Assembly: GCA_026388095.1 (NCBI GenBank)
Contig: JAPLKL010000022.1
Span: forward strand, 1 to 61,804
Reading direction: 5' to 3'
DNA length: 61,804 bases
Origin: Elusimicrobiota bacterium
Lineage (GTDB): Bacteria > Elusimicrobiota > Elusimicrobia > UBA1565 > UBA9628
Positions 42,062 to 52,468 of this stretch are shown piece after piece (the stretch's first letter is position 1; the number at the start of each line of letters is the position of its first letter). A program made the position numbers and the translations under genes. The notes under the pieces were generated by a model. That model was given only the letters and a program-made list of their open reading frames with translations. It was not told the origin of the DNA and searched no databases.

Positions 42062-43387
42062 ATGAGCACGATACCCACCACCCCCCCATCCGGCTTCCGC
42101 GACTTCCTCCCCGACTCCTGCGCCCTGCGCACGCGGGTCATCGAGACCATCTCCCGAGTCTACCGCTCCTACGGCTTCTGCCCCATCGACACGCCCGCGG
42201 CCGAGGACCTGGCCATGCTCATGGGCAAGGCCGGCGGCGAGAACGAGAAGCTCATCTTCAAGATCATGAAGCGCGGCGAGAAGCTCGACCTCTCCAAGGG
42301 CGCCGGCGAGCTCGCGGACATGGGCCTGCGCTTCGACCTCACGCTGCCTCTGGCGCGCTACTACAGCCGCCACCGCGGCGTGCTGCCCACCCCCTTCAAG
42401 GCCTTCCACATCGGCCCGGTCTGGCGCGCCGAGCGCGCCCAGAAAGGCCGCTACCGCGAGTTCATACAGTGCGACGCGGACATCCTCGGCTCGGAAAGCA
42501 ACCACTGCGAGGTCGAGGTCATCTCCGCGGTGCTCTCCGTTTTCAAGGAGCTCGGCCTCAACCCCCCGGCCGTCATCCTCAACGACCGCAGGATGCTCTT
42601 CGCCCTCTGCGACCATTGGCGGATCCCCGAAGAGAAGAGGAACTCCCTCTTCATCGCCATGGACAAGCTCGACAAGGTCGGCCCCGAGGCCGTGCTCGCC
42701 GACATCGGCCAGCTCCTCGGCGGCGCCATCCCCGAGGACCTGCGCGGCTTCGTGGCGAGCGGCGAATCCGACCTCGACTTCCTGAAGACGGTCGCGCCCG
42801 AGCCCATGGCGGGCCTCCTGCAGATCCGCGACGCCCTGGCGGCGACCTCCGACTCCTACGGCCCCTTCACCATCTCGCCGACCTTGGTGCGCGGCCTCGA
42901 CTACTACACCGGCCCCGTCTTCGAGTTCCGCTGGCCCGGCCTGGCCGGCTCCATCGGAGGCGGCGGCCGCTACGACCGCCTCACCGAGCAGTTCGGCGGG
43001 ATGAAGACCCCGGCCTGCGGCCTCTCCATCGGCTTCGAGCGCCTCATGCTGGTGCTGGAGGAGGCCGGAGCGCAGAAAGCCTCGGGCCCGGACGCCTGCC
43101 TCACGGTCTTCTCCGATGAGCTCTGGCCCCGGACTTTGGGCCTGGCCAAGAAGCTGCGCTCCGCGGGCCTGCGCGTGGACGTCTACCCCGGCTCGGGCAA
43201 GCTCAAGGCCCAGTTCAAGTACGCCGACGGCGTCAAGGCGCGCTACGCCTTGGTCCTGGGGCCCGATGAAGCCGCGGCCGAGAAGGTCAATGCCAAGGAG
43301 CTCGCCACCGGCGCGGAAGCCTCGCTCGGCTTCGAGGAGCTCGTGGCGACGCTCAAGCTCCCCAGCCCGGAGCGAACGACGCCCTGA
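42062..43387 (+). CDS. hisS: histidyl-tRNA synthetase
   Basis: The protein has 441 residues and is a class II aminoacyl-tRNA synthetase. It shows GFRDFLPDSC at the start, DLTLPLARY, motif 2 FHIGPVWRAERAQKGRYREFIQCDADI, the histidine-specific LVRGLDYYTGPVFEF, and motif 3 CGLSIGFERLM. The anticodon-binding domain follows. Length and motifs are normal. TAAAAT ends eight bases before the ATG with no Shine-Dalgarno sequence. It starts a run of four co-directional genes (hisS, a DUF4389-like protein, gpmI, a hypothetical). Confidence 0.96.
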   Translation: MSTIPTTPPSGFRDFLPDSCALRTRVIETISRVYRSYGFCPIDTPAAEDLAMLMGKAGGENEKLIFKIMKRGEKLDLSKGAGELADMGLRFDLTLPLARYYSRHRGVLPTPFKAFHIGPVWRAERAQKGRYREFIQCDADILGSESNHCEVEVISAVLSVFKELGLNPPAVILNDRRMLFALCDHWRIPEEKRNSLFIAMDKLDKVGPEAVLADIGQLLGGAIPEDLRGFVASGESDLDFLKTVAPEPMAGLLQIRDALAATSDSYGPFTISPTLVRGLDYYTGPVFEFRWPGLAGSIGGGGRYDRLTEQFGGMKTPACGLSIGFERLMLVLEEAGAQKASGPDACLTVFSDELWPRTLGLAKKLRSAGLRVDVYPGSGKLKAQFKYADGVKARYALVLGPDEAAAEKVNAKELATGAEASLGFEELVATLKLPSPERTTP

Positions 43388-43403
43388 GGGGCGGGAGGAC
43401 GGT

Positions 43404-43685
43404 ATGGACAGCATAAAGATAACGGTCGCATCCGCAGAGACGGCGTCCCGGCTGGAGCTCATCGTCCGCTTCATATGGGGCACCATCGTAGGATTCGTGC
43501 TCGGCTTCATCGGGATCGGGGCGGCCGTGGCCCTGGTCGTCCAGTGGTTCCACATCCTCTTCCTGGGCCGGCGGCAGGCCGGCGTGCAGAAGTTCATCAA
43601 CGCCTACGGGGTGGCGATGTCGCAGCTGAAATTCTACTGGCTGCTCACGACGGACGAGAGGCCCCCCGTGCTCCCGCAATTCTGA
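43404..43685 (+). CDS. DUF4389-like small membrane protein
   Basis: The protein has 93 residues. It contains a Arg-Leu-Glu-Leu...Val-Arg-Phe segment, two hydrophobic helices (FIWGTIVGFVLGFIGIGAAVALVVQWFHILFLG) and a C-terminal NAYGVAMSQLKFYWLLTTDERPP, which matches the DUF4389 pattern of a membrane domain with a Tyr-rich tail. The function of the family is unknown. GGGAGG precedes the ATG by about six bases. It lies 16 bases after hisS and 23 bases before gpmI. Confidence 0.75.
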   Translation: MDSIKITVASAETASRLELIVRFIWGTIVGFVLGFIGIGAAVALVVQWFHILFLGRRQAGVQKFINAYGVAMSQLKFYWLLTTDERPPVLPQF

Positions 43686-43708
43686 GCCGCGATCCCAGGA
43701 GCACTCCC

Positions 43709-45330
<1,622 letters not shown>

Positions 45331-45334
<4 letters not shown>

Positions 45335-45801
45335 GCCTCACCGGCGCCATCAACGCCGTCTACGTCCGCTCGCAGGACCTGCGCCGGATCTGCGAGGCCT
45401 ACGCCGAAGGCTGCCCCGCCGTGAACCTGACCAAATGGTTCAAGCGCTACGTAGGCGCCGAGTTCATGGCCGTGAAAGTGGACGCCTCCTGGGCTGATGA
45501 ACCCTTCGACCTGGCCATGGATTCCCGCGAGTTCGGCGAAGCCATCGGCCTGCGCCTCAAGACCCGCGACAACGAGGACTCCGTGGTCTACGAGCATTGG
45601 AAGGACGGCAAGTGGGTGCGCCGTCTGACCTTCACTCCCGAGCTGGGCTGGGACTGCGTGCAGGGAGAGCCCGAGGCCTGGGAGGGGAAGGTCTTCGGCG
45701 CGCCGCCCTCCCAGGGCGCGCGCCTGCCGGCCCTCCAGGGCGACGCGCTGTTCATGGCGCTGCTCAGCCACTTCCGCCTGCCCGGCGTCTGGCCGACCTG
45801 A
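45331..45801 (+). CDS. hypothetical soluble protein coupled to gpmI
   Basis: The protein has 156 residues with no signal or membrane helix. The ATG overlaps the gpmI stop (ATGA), so it is co-translated with it. The sequence (LRRICEAYAEGCPAVNLTKWFKRYVGAEFMAVKVD, then VVYEHWKDGKWVRRLTFTPELGWDCVQGEPEAWE) suggests an alpha/beta domain, but I recognise no family. A link to glycolysis is not implied by sequence. Confidence 0.75.
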
Positions 45802-45899
45802 GCCGGAAGACCCACTCCGGCCAGGGCCCAATACCGGCATCCCACGGTCCAGTAGTCCCCTGCCTTTGCGGCCTGCGGCCGCTATCCTATGACCAGGAT

Positions 45900-46931
45900 A
45901 TGATACTCGCGCGAGCCCGACGCTGCCTGCTCTGCCTGCCGGCCCTCGCCTGGCTGGCCGCGGCCCCGGCATCCGGCGTGGAAGTCATGGTCCGCAGCGG
46001 CATCCAGGCCGTGCCCATGGTGCAGTTGGCCCCGCTCGCCGCCCCCGCAGGCGGCTGGACGCCTGCGAAGCTCGTCTCCTCGCTGACTTTGGGCGTCTCT
46101 TTGCTCGCCCCGCATCCTTCGGTCCAGACGGTGCCGGCCCCGAAGCCGGTCGCGGCCAGCCCCGTGCTCAGCCCTGCGGTCAAGACGCCGTCAGGGAAAC
46201 TGCCGACCGCCCCCATCTTGGTCGAGAGGATAGGGTCAATCCTGCGCGGCTTCGCCCATGGCCAGCAAGCCGCGCAGCTCAACGCCCTTTTCGACGGGGA
46301 GAAGCGGACGGACGCCGACGACGCCAAGAAGACCCCCGTGCCGGACCCGGCCCTCCGGGAGAGCCAGCCCGGCTTCCAGCCTCACGATTCCGTCCCTTCC
46401 GCGTTCCTGCCCGGCGGCAAGGCCATCCCGCCGGACTCGTTCATCGGCGGCTACCACGGCACGGAGGTCGACCCGGAGACGGTGCAGCAAAGAGGCGGCT
46501 TTTCGGCGCGCGGACCGGTCGAGGACTGGCGGCTGCGCGAGCATGCGGAGCAGGAGAGCAAGCCGGTCTCAGCTTTCCGCGGCACGACCCCCTTCCCGAC
46601 CAGCCCGGACGGAGAGGCCGGCGCCGCCTTATGGGCGGGCGAGGGGAACTGGGTCTACGACATCACCGGCGTCCCCACCTGGGAGGTGGACGCGAAGCTG
46701 GAAGGACGCATCGAACGCGGCGGCTCCTTTAGAGGCAGCCTGATGAAGGAGGTCGAATCCGCGATCCCGGCCCAGACTCCGCTGGAGTGCATCCGGCGCT
46801 GGGGTCGGGTCAGCGAAAGCTCGAGCGGCAAGCTCTTCGTGCGCGCCAACGACTGGGTCCCCAACCCCCGCTTCGACCCCGCCGTCTGCCAGAAGTTCTG
46901 GGGCGCCGGGGCCGCCCCGTCAGGTTCCTGA
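45900..46931 (+). CDS. secreted protein resembling cholera/LT-type ADP-ribosyltransferases
   Basis: The protein has 343 residues with a signal peptide (MILARARRCLLCLPALAWLAAAPASG) and a Pro/Ala-rich linker to about residue 165. The C-terminal domain resembles the catalytic A1 chain of heat-labile enterotoxin: FIGGYHGTEVDPETVQQRGGFSARG aligns with the start YRADSRPPDEI...GG, AFRGTTPF stands where the STS motif lies, and KEVESAIPAQTP...IRRWGRV matches the toxin's ExE region. Glu284 and Glu286 would be the ExE pair. The NAD-binding Arg appears to be His186, so activity is uncertain. No B subunit gene is adjacent. The similarity is from memory of the toxin sequence. Confidence 0.6.
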   Translation: MILARARRCLLCLPALAWLAAAPASGVEVMVRSGIQAVPMVQLAPLAAPAGGWTPAKLVSSLTLGVSLLAPHPSVQTVPAPKPVAASPVLSPAVKTPSGKLPTAPILVERIGSILRGFAHGQQAAQLNALFDGEKRTDADDAKKTPVPDPALRESQPGFQPHDSVPSAFLPGGKAIPPDSFIGGYHGTEVDPETVQQRGGFSARGPVEDWRLREHAEQESKPVSAFRGTTPFPTSPDGEAGAALWAGEGNWVYDITGVPTWEVDAKLEGRIERGGSFRGSLMKEVESAIPAQTPLECIRRWGRVSESSSGKLFVRANDWVPNPRFDPAVCQKFWGAGAAPSGS

Positions 46932-47001
46932 GCGCGGCGGGTCCACGATGCCGGCCTGAGGGTCGTCGACCGGGCGGCCCAGGCGTTCACCACGGGCGGG
47001 C

Positions 47002-48696
47002 TCAGAGCGGCCGGGACAGAAGGTCGAGGTCAGCGGCCGTATCGATGTCGACCTGGGTATGGTCGTCCGTGAGCGGAACGCGTACGGCTTCCGACCAATG
47101 CTCGGAGGCCGCCGCCTCGTCGGCGTCGTCGCGCGCCAGGACCTTGATCTCGCCGAAGAGAGCGCGGGGGATCGCCAGAGGGAAGCCCCCCTCCGGGCCG
47201 TCCGGGCCCTCGTAGACCGGGAAGGCGAGCCGGCCGGAAAGCTCGAACTCCGAGAGCACGCGTTCGATGAGCCAAGGCTTGACCAGCGGCATGTCGCCCA
47301 GGAGCTTGAGCGCGCCCGGGGCGCTATGGGGGACCTCGCGCAGGCCGACCTCCAAGGAGGAAGCCTGGCCGCCTGCCCACAGGGGATTGAAGACCACGCG
47401 CAGCCGAGGATCCTTGACCCCGGCCAGGGCCTGGAGGCCCTCTTGCGCGGCGCAGCCCAGGACCACGATGACCGGATCCAGGCGCGTGGCCAGGGCGTTG
47501 TCCACCACGTGCCTCAGCACCGGCTTGCCCTCGAACACGACGGCGAGCTTGTTGCCGCCCGAAAAGCGCGTCCCCGGCCCGGCGGCCAGGATCAGGCCCG
47601 GGATGCGGACCCGGGACCGCGACGCGGCAGCGCCGCCCTGCCGCGAGGAGAGCCTTCCCCCCTTGCGGCCCGAGCGGGCGGCCAGGATCTCCGCCGCGAT
47701 GGAGAGCGCGGTCTCCGCCGCGGCCTCGGCGCCGATGTCCAGGCCGGCCGGCGCGAAGAACACCCCCGGCCGCGGCTTCGCCTCCAAAGCGGAGAGCTCC
47801 GCCAAGAGCCGCGCCGTGCGCTTCTGCGGGCCGCTGATGCCCACGTAGGAGGCCGGGCTCTTGAGGGCGCCCTGCAGGGTCTCGAGGTCCAGGGCGTAGC
47901 TGCGGGTGAGCACGACCACCGAGGTCTCCTCGTCAGGCTGGGCGACGGAGCGCGCCTGGTCCCAGCCGCCCTCGACGAGGGCGACGCCGGGGATCTGCCA
48001 GTCCGGGCCCTTGAGCCGGCCGGGGCGGGGATCCGCGGCGAAGACCGAGAACCCCAGTTCCGCCAGATGCCGGGACAAAGCCGCGGCGACGGGTCCGGAG
48101 CCGAACACCAGCGCCTTGCCCATGGGATGCACGGGGCAGAGGAAGGTGCGCCGCACTTTGCCCCCCACCGGGGTCTCCACGAGCTCCGGGCTGATCTCCT
48201 GGTAGCATTCCTTGACCTGGGGATCGTCGGCGCGGTAGAGGGCGCGGCGGCCCAGGTCCGGGCCTTCGATCTCCAGGCCGCAGACCACGCCCTCGTTGCG
48301 CAGGAGGGACTCCCGCAGCGCGACGAGGTGCCCGCGCAGGCGGTCGTCGACCGGCTCGAGCAGGACCTCGACGCGGCCCGGCGCGCCCAGGCCGAAGCCC
48401 AGGACCGGGTCGTCCTCGGCCAGCTCCAGCGCGGTCAGCCGGGGGCCGCCGCCGGCCGCGACCGCGTCGATCTCCCGGCGCAGGGGGCCCTGCAGCTCCG
48501 TGACCGCGATGATGCCGCTGCCGGAGAATCCCGCGGTGGGGACGAAGACCGCCATGGCCCCGGCCCGGCTGAAGACCGAGCCGTCCAAGGTCACGAAGGT
48601 GGCCAGCACCGTGCGCGTCCCGTCCCCGGCCGCGGACTCGATGGCGCGCAGGAGCTCGAGGATGTCCAGGATCTCCCGCGGTCTGATGCTGTTCAT
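47002..48696 (-). CDS. XdhC-MocA fusion: molybdenum hydroxylase maturation factor plus nucleotidyltransferase
   Basis: The protein has 564 residues. The N-terminal half is XdhC/CoxI-like (RTVLATFVTLDGSVFSRAGAMAVF, then a Rossmann part GKALVFGSGPVAAALSRHLAELGFSVFAADPR). After a basic linker (about 345-365) the C-terminal half is a MobA/MocA-like NTP transferase (IPGLILAAGPGTRFSGGNKLAVVFEGKPVLRHVVDNAL, LLGDMPLVKPWLIERVL). XdhC loads sulfurated molybdenum cofactor onto xanthine-dehydrogenase-type enzymes, and MocA makes the cytosine dinucleotide form. The fusion links both steps. No molybdenum hydroxylase is in the window. Confidence 0.88.
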   Translation of the reverse strand: MNSIRPREILDILELLRAIESAAGDGTRTVLATFVTLDGSVFSRAGAMAVFVPTAGFSGSGIIAVTELQGPLRREIDAVAAGGGPRLTALELAEDDPVLGFGLGAPGRVEVLLEPVDDRLRGHLVALRESLLRNEGVVCGLEIEGPDLGRRALYRADDPQVKECYQEISPELVETPVGGKVRRTFLCPVHPMGKALVFGSGPVAAALSRHLAELGFSVFAADPRPGRLKGPDWQIPGVALVEGGWDQARSVAQPDEETSVVVLTRSYALDLETLQGALKSPASYVGISGPQKRTARLLAELSALEAKPRPGVFFAPAGLDIGAEAAAETALSIAAEILAARSGRKGGRLSSRQGGAAASRSRVRIPGLILAAGPGTRFSGGNKLAVVFEGKPVLRHVVDNALATRLDPVIVVLGCAAQEGLQALAGVKDPRLRVVFNPLWAGGQASSLEVGLREVPHSAPGALKLLGDMPLVKPWLIERVLSEFELSGRLAFPVYEGPDGPEGGFPLAIPRALFGEIKVLARDDADEAAASEHWSEAVRVPLTDDHTQVDIDTAADLDLLSRPL

Positions 48697-48747
48697 GCTT
48701 GGGCTCGCTCGGGGAGCCTGGATTCTACAAAATGTGGGCGGGGAGAT

Positions 48748-48756
48748 TGCTATAAT
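48748..48756 (+). promoter_or_regulatory. extended -10 element at the dedA-family gene
   Basis: TGCTATAAT is a perfect extended -10 ending eight bases before the ATG at 48765. The intervening bases CCCTCCCC carry no ribosome-binding site, consistent with a leaderless or near-leaderless message. A minus-strand TAGAAT (48721-48726) may serve the divergent XdhC-MocA gene. Confidence 0.55.
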
Positions 48757-48764
48757 CCCTCCCC

Positions 48765-49436
48765 ATGGACCTCCTGCGCACCGGCTTGGACGTCTTCATC
48801 CACCTCGACGTCCATCTCAACCAATGGGCCGTGCTCTTGGGCCCCTGGCTCTACGGGGTGCTCTTCCTCATCATTTTCGGCGAGACCGGGCTGGTGGTCA
48901 CGCCGTACCTGCCCGGGGATTCCTTGCTCTTCGCCGTGGGCGCCTTGGCCGCGCAGGAGGGGTCGCCCATCAGCCTGCCCTGGGTCTGGGCCCTGCTGAG
49001 CGCGGCCGCGGTGCTGGGCGACGCGGTCAATTACTCGGTCGGCAAGTGGGCCGGGCCCAAGGTCTTCAACCGCCGGGACTCCTGGATCCTCAACCGCAAG
49101 CACCTCGACGAAGCTCACCGCTTCTACGACAAGTACGGGGGCAAGACCATCATCCTGGCGCGCTTCGTGCCCATCGTGCGCACCTTCGCGCCCTTCGTGG
49201 CCGGCATCGGGACCATGAGCTATCCGCGCTTCGCCCTCTACAACGTGACCGGGGGCCTGGCCTGGACCACGGCGTTCCTGTTGGCCGGCTACAAGTTCGC
49301 GGGCCTGCCCGTGGTCAAGAACCATTTCCACTACGTGATCCTGGCCATCATCGTCATCTCCTGCATCCCTCCGGTGTGGGAGTACCTCAGGGCCCGCCGC
49401 GAGCGCGCCTTGAAGTCAGCCGTTGGCTCATGTTAA
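48765..49436 (+). CDS. DedA-family (VTT/SNARE-associated) membrane protein
   Basis: The protein has 223 residues. Key segments are FGETGLVVTPYLPGDSLLF, GDAVNYSVGKWAG, and RFVPIVRTFAPFVAGIGTMSYPRFALYNVTGG, all hallmarks of DedA proteins, with the re-entrant loop Arg and Pro residues retained. Some members flip undecaprenyl phosphate or phospholipids across the membrane, while others are linked to membrane potential. The particular role here is not known. It begins a run of four co-directional genes. Confidence 0.92.
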   Translation: MDLLRTGLDVFIHLDVHLNQWAVLLGPWLYGVLFLIIFGETGLVVTPYLPGDSLLFAVGALAAQEGSPISLPWVWALLSAAAVLGDAVNYSVGKWAGPKVFNRRDSWILNRKHLDEAHRFYDKYGGKTIILARFVPIVRTFAPFVAGIGTMSYPRFALYNVTGGLAWTTAFLLAGYKFAGLPVVKNHFHYVILAIIVISCIPPVWEYLRARRERALKSAVGSC

Positions 49437-49447
49437 ACTAACTCGTC

Positions 49448-50320
49448 ATGAAGGCCTTCTCGGAGACCGAGCTGCGCAGCCTGGTCTCTCTGCTCGACGA
49501 GGACGACCCGCAGAACCTGGACCGCATCCAGCGCGACATCCTGGAGGTCGGGGCCCCCGCCATCCCCTACCTTGACGAGCTGCGCGGCCGCGGCGGACCG
49601 GATGTCACCGCCCGGGCCGACGCCCTGGCCCGCCGGCTCCATTTCCACGGGCTGCAGCAGGAGTTCCGCAAGCTCGCGGCCGCCCCCGCCCCGGACCTGG
49701 AGGACGGGGTCTGGCTCCTGGCGCGCTTCGGCTATCCCGAGGTGGACCCCGCCGAGTATCGCGGCCGGCTCGACGCCCTGGCCGACCAGGTCCGCCAGGC
49801 GCTGCCGGCCGACGCGCCGCCCGCCCAGGCCCTGCAGAAGCTGAGCAGCCAGCTCTTCGCCGTCATGGGCTTCTGCGGCAACGAAAAGCACTACTACGAC
49901 CCGGACAACTCCTTCCTCAACCGGGTGCTCGAGGACCGCCGGGGCATCCCGGTCAGCCTGTCCGCGCTCTACCTGCTCGTGGGCCGGCGCCTCGGCCTGC
50001 CGGTCTACGGAGTGGCTACACCCGGCCATTTCCTGGTCGGGGTGCGCCTGGGCGCCGAGACGAGCTATCTCGACGCCTACAACCGGGGCCGCGCCATGAC
50101 CTTGGCCGACGTCCAGCACATGCTCTCGCGCAGCGGCTACGAGTTCCGGCCGGAATTCGTCGCGCCCGCCGGAGCCCGCGACATCCTCGCGCGCATGATG
50201 CGCAACCTCATCTCCATCTACCAGAAGGCGGCCCAGGCCGAGCGCGCCGAGATGCTCTCCAGCCTGGTGGATATCCTGGTCGGCGCGCGGCCCGCCCCGG
50301 CGGCCCCTCTGGAGCCATGA
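49448..50320 (+). CDS. SirB1/transglutaminase-like (Transglut_core2) protein
   Basis: The protein has 290 residues. The core has GFCGNEKHYYDPDNSFLNRVLEDRRGIPVSLSALYLLVGRRLGLPVYGVATPGHFLVG and YLDAYNRGRAMT. The NSFLNRVLEDRRGIPVSLS...GHFL pattern is typical of the SirB1 group, which has a transglutaminase-like fold where the catalytic Cys is commonly replaced. TAAACT, in an extended TGT context, ends eight bases before the ATG. Its stop overlaps the next gene as ATGA. Confidence 0.88.
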   Translation: MKAFSETELRSLVSLLDEDDPQNLDRIQRDILEVGAPAIPYLDELRGRGGPDVTARADALARRLHFHGLQQEFRKLAAAPAPDLEDGVWLLARFGYPEVDPAEYRGRLDALADQVRQALPADAPPAQALQKLSSQLFAVMGFCGNEKHYYDPDNSFLNRVLEDRRGIPVSLSALYLLVGRRLGLPVYGVATPGHFLVGVRLGAETSYLDAYNRGRAMTLADVQHMLSRSGYEFRPEFVAPAGARDILARMMRNLISIYQKAAQAERAEMLSSLVDILVGARPAPAAPLEP

Positions 50321-51375
50321 GGCGCCTCCCGGCGGCCCTGCTCGCGGCGGCCTTGCTATTGCCGCCGCTGCCGGTCCGGGCCGGCCGGACCTACACCCCG
50401 ACCGCCCCGGAGTTCCCTCTGGACACGGTCTGGCTCAACGCCAAGCCCCTGACCCTCAAGCAGGTGCGCCTGCGCCGCGCGGTGCTGGTCGCCTTCTTCA
50501 GCACCGCCAACCTCAACTCGTTCCGGGCTTTGGCCGCGCTCAAGGCCTGGAACGAGCGCTACGAGCTCAACGGCCTGCTCATCGTCGGCGTCCACGCCCC
50601 GGAGTTCGGCTTCCAGAGGGATCCGCTGGTGGTGCGCGCCGCGCTCAAACGCCTGGGCGTGCGTTTCCCGGTCTTCCTGGACAACAACCGCAAGTACTGG
50701 CAGGAGCTGGGCAACGAGGGCTGGCCGTCCTTGTTCCTCTTCGACTACAAGAGCCACATCATCTTCGACCACCTCGGCGAGGGCGGCTACTCGGACTTCG
50801 AGGGGGAGATCCGCGACGCCCTCAACACCGCGGGCTTCGCGGTGCCGGATGTCCCGGCCCTGTACCCGGACCCCCGGAACCTGGACTGCGGCGACATGAC
50901 GACCGACCTCAGCCTCGGCCTGCGCCGGGGCCGCGCGCTGCCCATGGCCAAGGCCCCGGGGGCGCGAGCCATGGTGACGTCGGCGCGCGACGGGGAGACG
51001 GCGTATGCCGGCCGGTGGGAGATCGAGGCGGATGACATACGCTTGGCCCAGAAGAACCCGGAGCAGACCGCTTTGCTGCGCCTGGTGTACCGCGGCAGCC
51101 ACGCTTTCGCGGTCCTCTCCCCCCCCGCGGGCAAGGCGGGCTCCTTCTTCGTGCGCCAGGACCAGATGTGGCTGCACCCCGGCAACGCCGGCAAGGACAT
51201 CCAGTTCGACGACGACGGCCGCAGCTACGTGACCTCCCGCGAGCCGGGCCTGTTCAACCTGACCCAGAATCCCGACGACGCGCTGCATGTGCTCACGCTC
51301 ATGCCGGACCTGCCGGGCTCCGCGGTGTATGACTTCTCCTTCTCCGACCGCTGCCTGGACAAAGACCTCCCCTAG
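50317..51375 (+). CDS. exported TlpA-like thioredoxin-fold protein lacking CxxC
   Basis: The protein has 352 residues with a signal peptide (MRRLPAALLAAALLLPPLPVRA). A thioredoxin-like domain follows: VLVAFFSTANLNSFRALAALKAWNERY, then LLIVGVHAPEF and WPSLFLFDYKSHIIFDHLGEG. The CxxC expected after VAFF is replaced by STANLNS (about 62-68), so it cannot do thiol redox chemistry and probably binds a ligand. The C-terminal part (YAGRWEIEADDIRLAQ... FAVLSPPAGKAGSFFVRQDQMWL) is beta-rich and resembles the C-terminal domain of some DipZ proteins. The ATGA overlap with the gene before and the one-base gap to the next gene show a tight operon. Confidence 0.8.
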   Translation: MRRLPAALLAAALLLPPLPVRAGRTYTPTAPEFPLDTVWLNAKPLTLKQVRLRRAVLVAFFSTANLNSFRALAALKAWNERYELNGLLIVGVHAPEFGFQRDPLVVRAALKRLGVRFPVFLDNNRKYWQELGNEGWPSLFLFDYKSHIIFDHLGEGGYSDFEGEIRDALNTAGFAVPDVPALYPDPRNLDCGDMTTDLSLGLRRGRALPMAKAPGARAMVTSARDGETAYAGRWEIEADDIRLAQKNPEQTALLRLVYRGSHAFAVLSPPAGKAGSFFVRQDQMWLHPGNAGKDIQFDDDGRSYVTSREPGLFNLTQNPDDALHVLTLMPDLPGSAVYDFSFSDRCLDKDLP

Positions 51376-51376
51376 A

Positions 51377-52468
51377 GTGTCCTCCCGCGACTCGGCCATC
51401 GTCTCCGTGGATGTCCGGCCCCTGCAGGCGCCCATGAACGAGCCGTTCGTCATCGCCGGCGGCGAAGCGGCCGAAGTCCGCAACGTGCTCGTCCGGGTGC
51501 GCCTGGCCTCCGGCGCCACGGGGTGGGGAGAAGGCGCGCCCATGGCGGCCTACAACGGCGAGACCCAGGCCGGGACCCTGCGCGGCGCCCGCGCGGCGCG
51601 CGCCGCCCTGCTCGGCCGCGACGCCGCCGCGTGGAGGAGCCTCCTCGAGGAGCTGGAGGCACGCCTGCCGCACCGCGGCGCGGCGCGGGCCGCTTTGGGC
51701 ATGGCCCTGCTCGACGCCTGGACCCGGCACGTCGGCATCCCCCTGAGCTCTCTCTTCGGCGGGTCCGAGACCTCGCTGCGCACCGACATCACGGTCTCGC
51801 TGGTGCCGCCCGGCGAGGCCCGCCTGGCCGCGCGGCGCATCGTGGCGCGCGGCGTGAAGACCATCAAGATCAAGGTCGGCCACGACGTGGACGAAGACGA
51901 AGCGCGCGTGCGCGCCGTGGCCGGAGCGGCCCGCGGCCTGCGCCTGATGCTCGACGCCAACCAGGGCTACGGCCCGGGCGAGTCTTTGCGCCTTCTGCGC
52001 CGGCTGCGGCGCGCCGGCATCGTGCCGGTCCTCTTCGAGCAGCCCGCCGAGGCGGAGGACTACGCCGGCCTGCGCGCGGTGGCCTCCCGCGGCGGGGTCC
52101 CGGTGGCCGCCGACGAGTCGGCCGGCAGCCGCGAGGCGGTCCTGCGCCTGGTGCGCGAGCGCGCGGCGCAGGTCGTCAACATCAAGTTCATGAAATCCGG
52201 CCTCCTGGAGGCCTGGGACATCGCGGCCATCGCGCGCAGCGCCGGTCTGGGCCTCATGATCGGAGGCAACATCGAATCGTCCTTGGCCATGACCGCCGCC
52301 GCGCACTTCGCCGCGGGCCTGGGCGGCTTCGCCTTCGTGGACCTCGACACGCCCTTATGGTTCAGCCGCGACCCCATGACCGGGGTGCGCCTGGGGCCGG
52401 GAGGCGTCTACGACCTCTCGCGCGTCCGGGCCGGCATCGGCGTGCAGCCCAGGAGTTGGAGCAACTGA
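51377..52468 (+). CDS. L-Ala-D/L-Glu (dipeptide) epimerase, enolase superfamily
   Basis: The protein has 363 residues. The mandelate-racemase/enolase fold has base Lys166 in IKIKVG, metal ligands Asp193 (LDANQGY), Glu221 (LFEQPAE) and Asp246 (VAADES), and a second base Lys270 in VVNIKFMKSG. The pattern KxK...Lys fits dipeptide epimerases, which recycle murein peptides by converting L-Ala-D-Glu to L-Ala-L-Glu. GTG at 51377 starts one base after the preceding stop. Its 3' end overlaps 61 bases of the convergent radical SAM gene. Confidence 0.85.
   Translation: MSSRDSAIVSVDVRPLQAPMNEPFVIAGGEAAEVRNVLVRVRLASGATGWGEGAPMAAYNGETQAGTLRGARAARAALLGRDAAAWRSLLEELEARLPHRGAARAALGMALLDAWTRHVGIPLSSLFGGSETSLRTDITVSLVPPGEARLAARRIVARGVKTIKIKVGHDVDEDEARVRAVAGAARGLRLMLDANQGYGPGESLRLLRRLRRAGIVPVLFEQPAEAEDYAGLRAVASRGGVPVAADESAGSREAVLRLVRERAAQVVNIKFMKSGLLEAWDIAAIARSAGLGLMIGGNIESSLAMTAAAHFAAGLGGFAFVDLDTPLWFSRDPMTGVRLGPGGVYDLSRVRAGIGVQPRSWSN

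Noticed and set aside
42047-43600. 517-codon open frame on the minus strand
   Set aside because: It is antisense to hisS and the DUF4389-like gene.
47059-48999. 646-codon open frame on the plus strand
   Set aside because: It is antisense to the XdhC-MocA gene and contains no recognisable domain.
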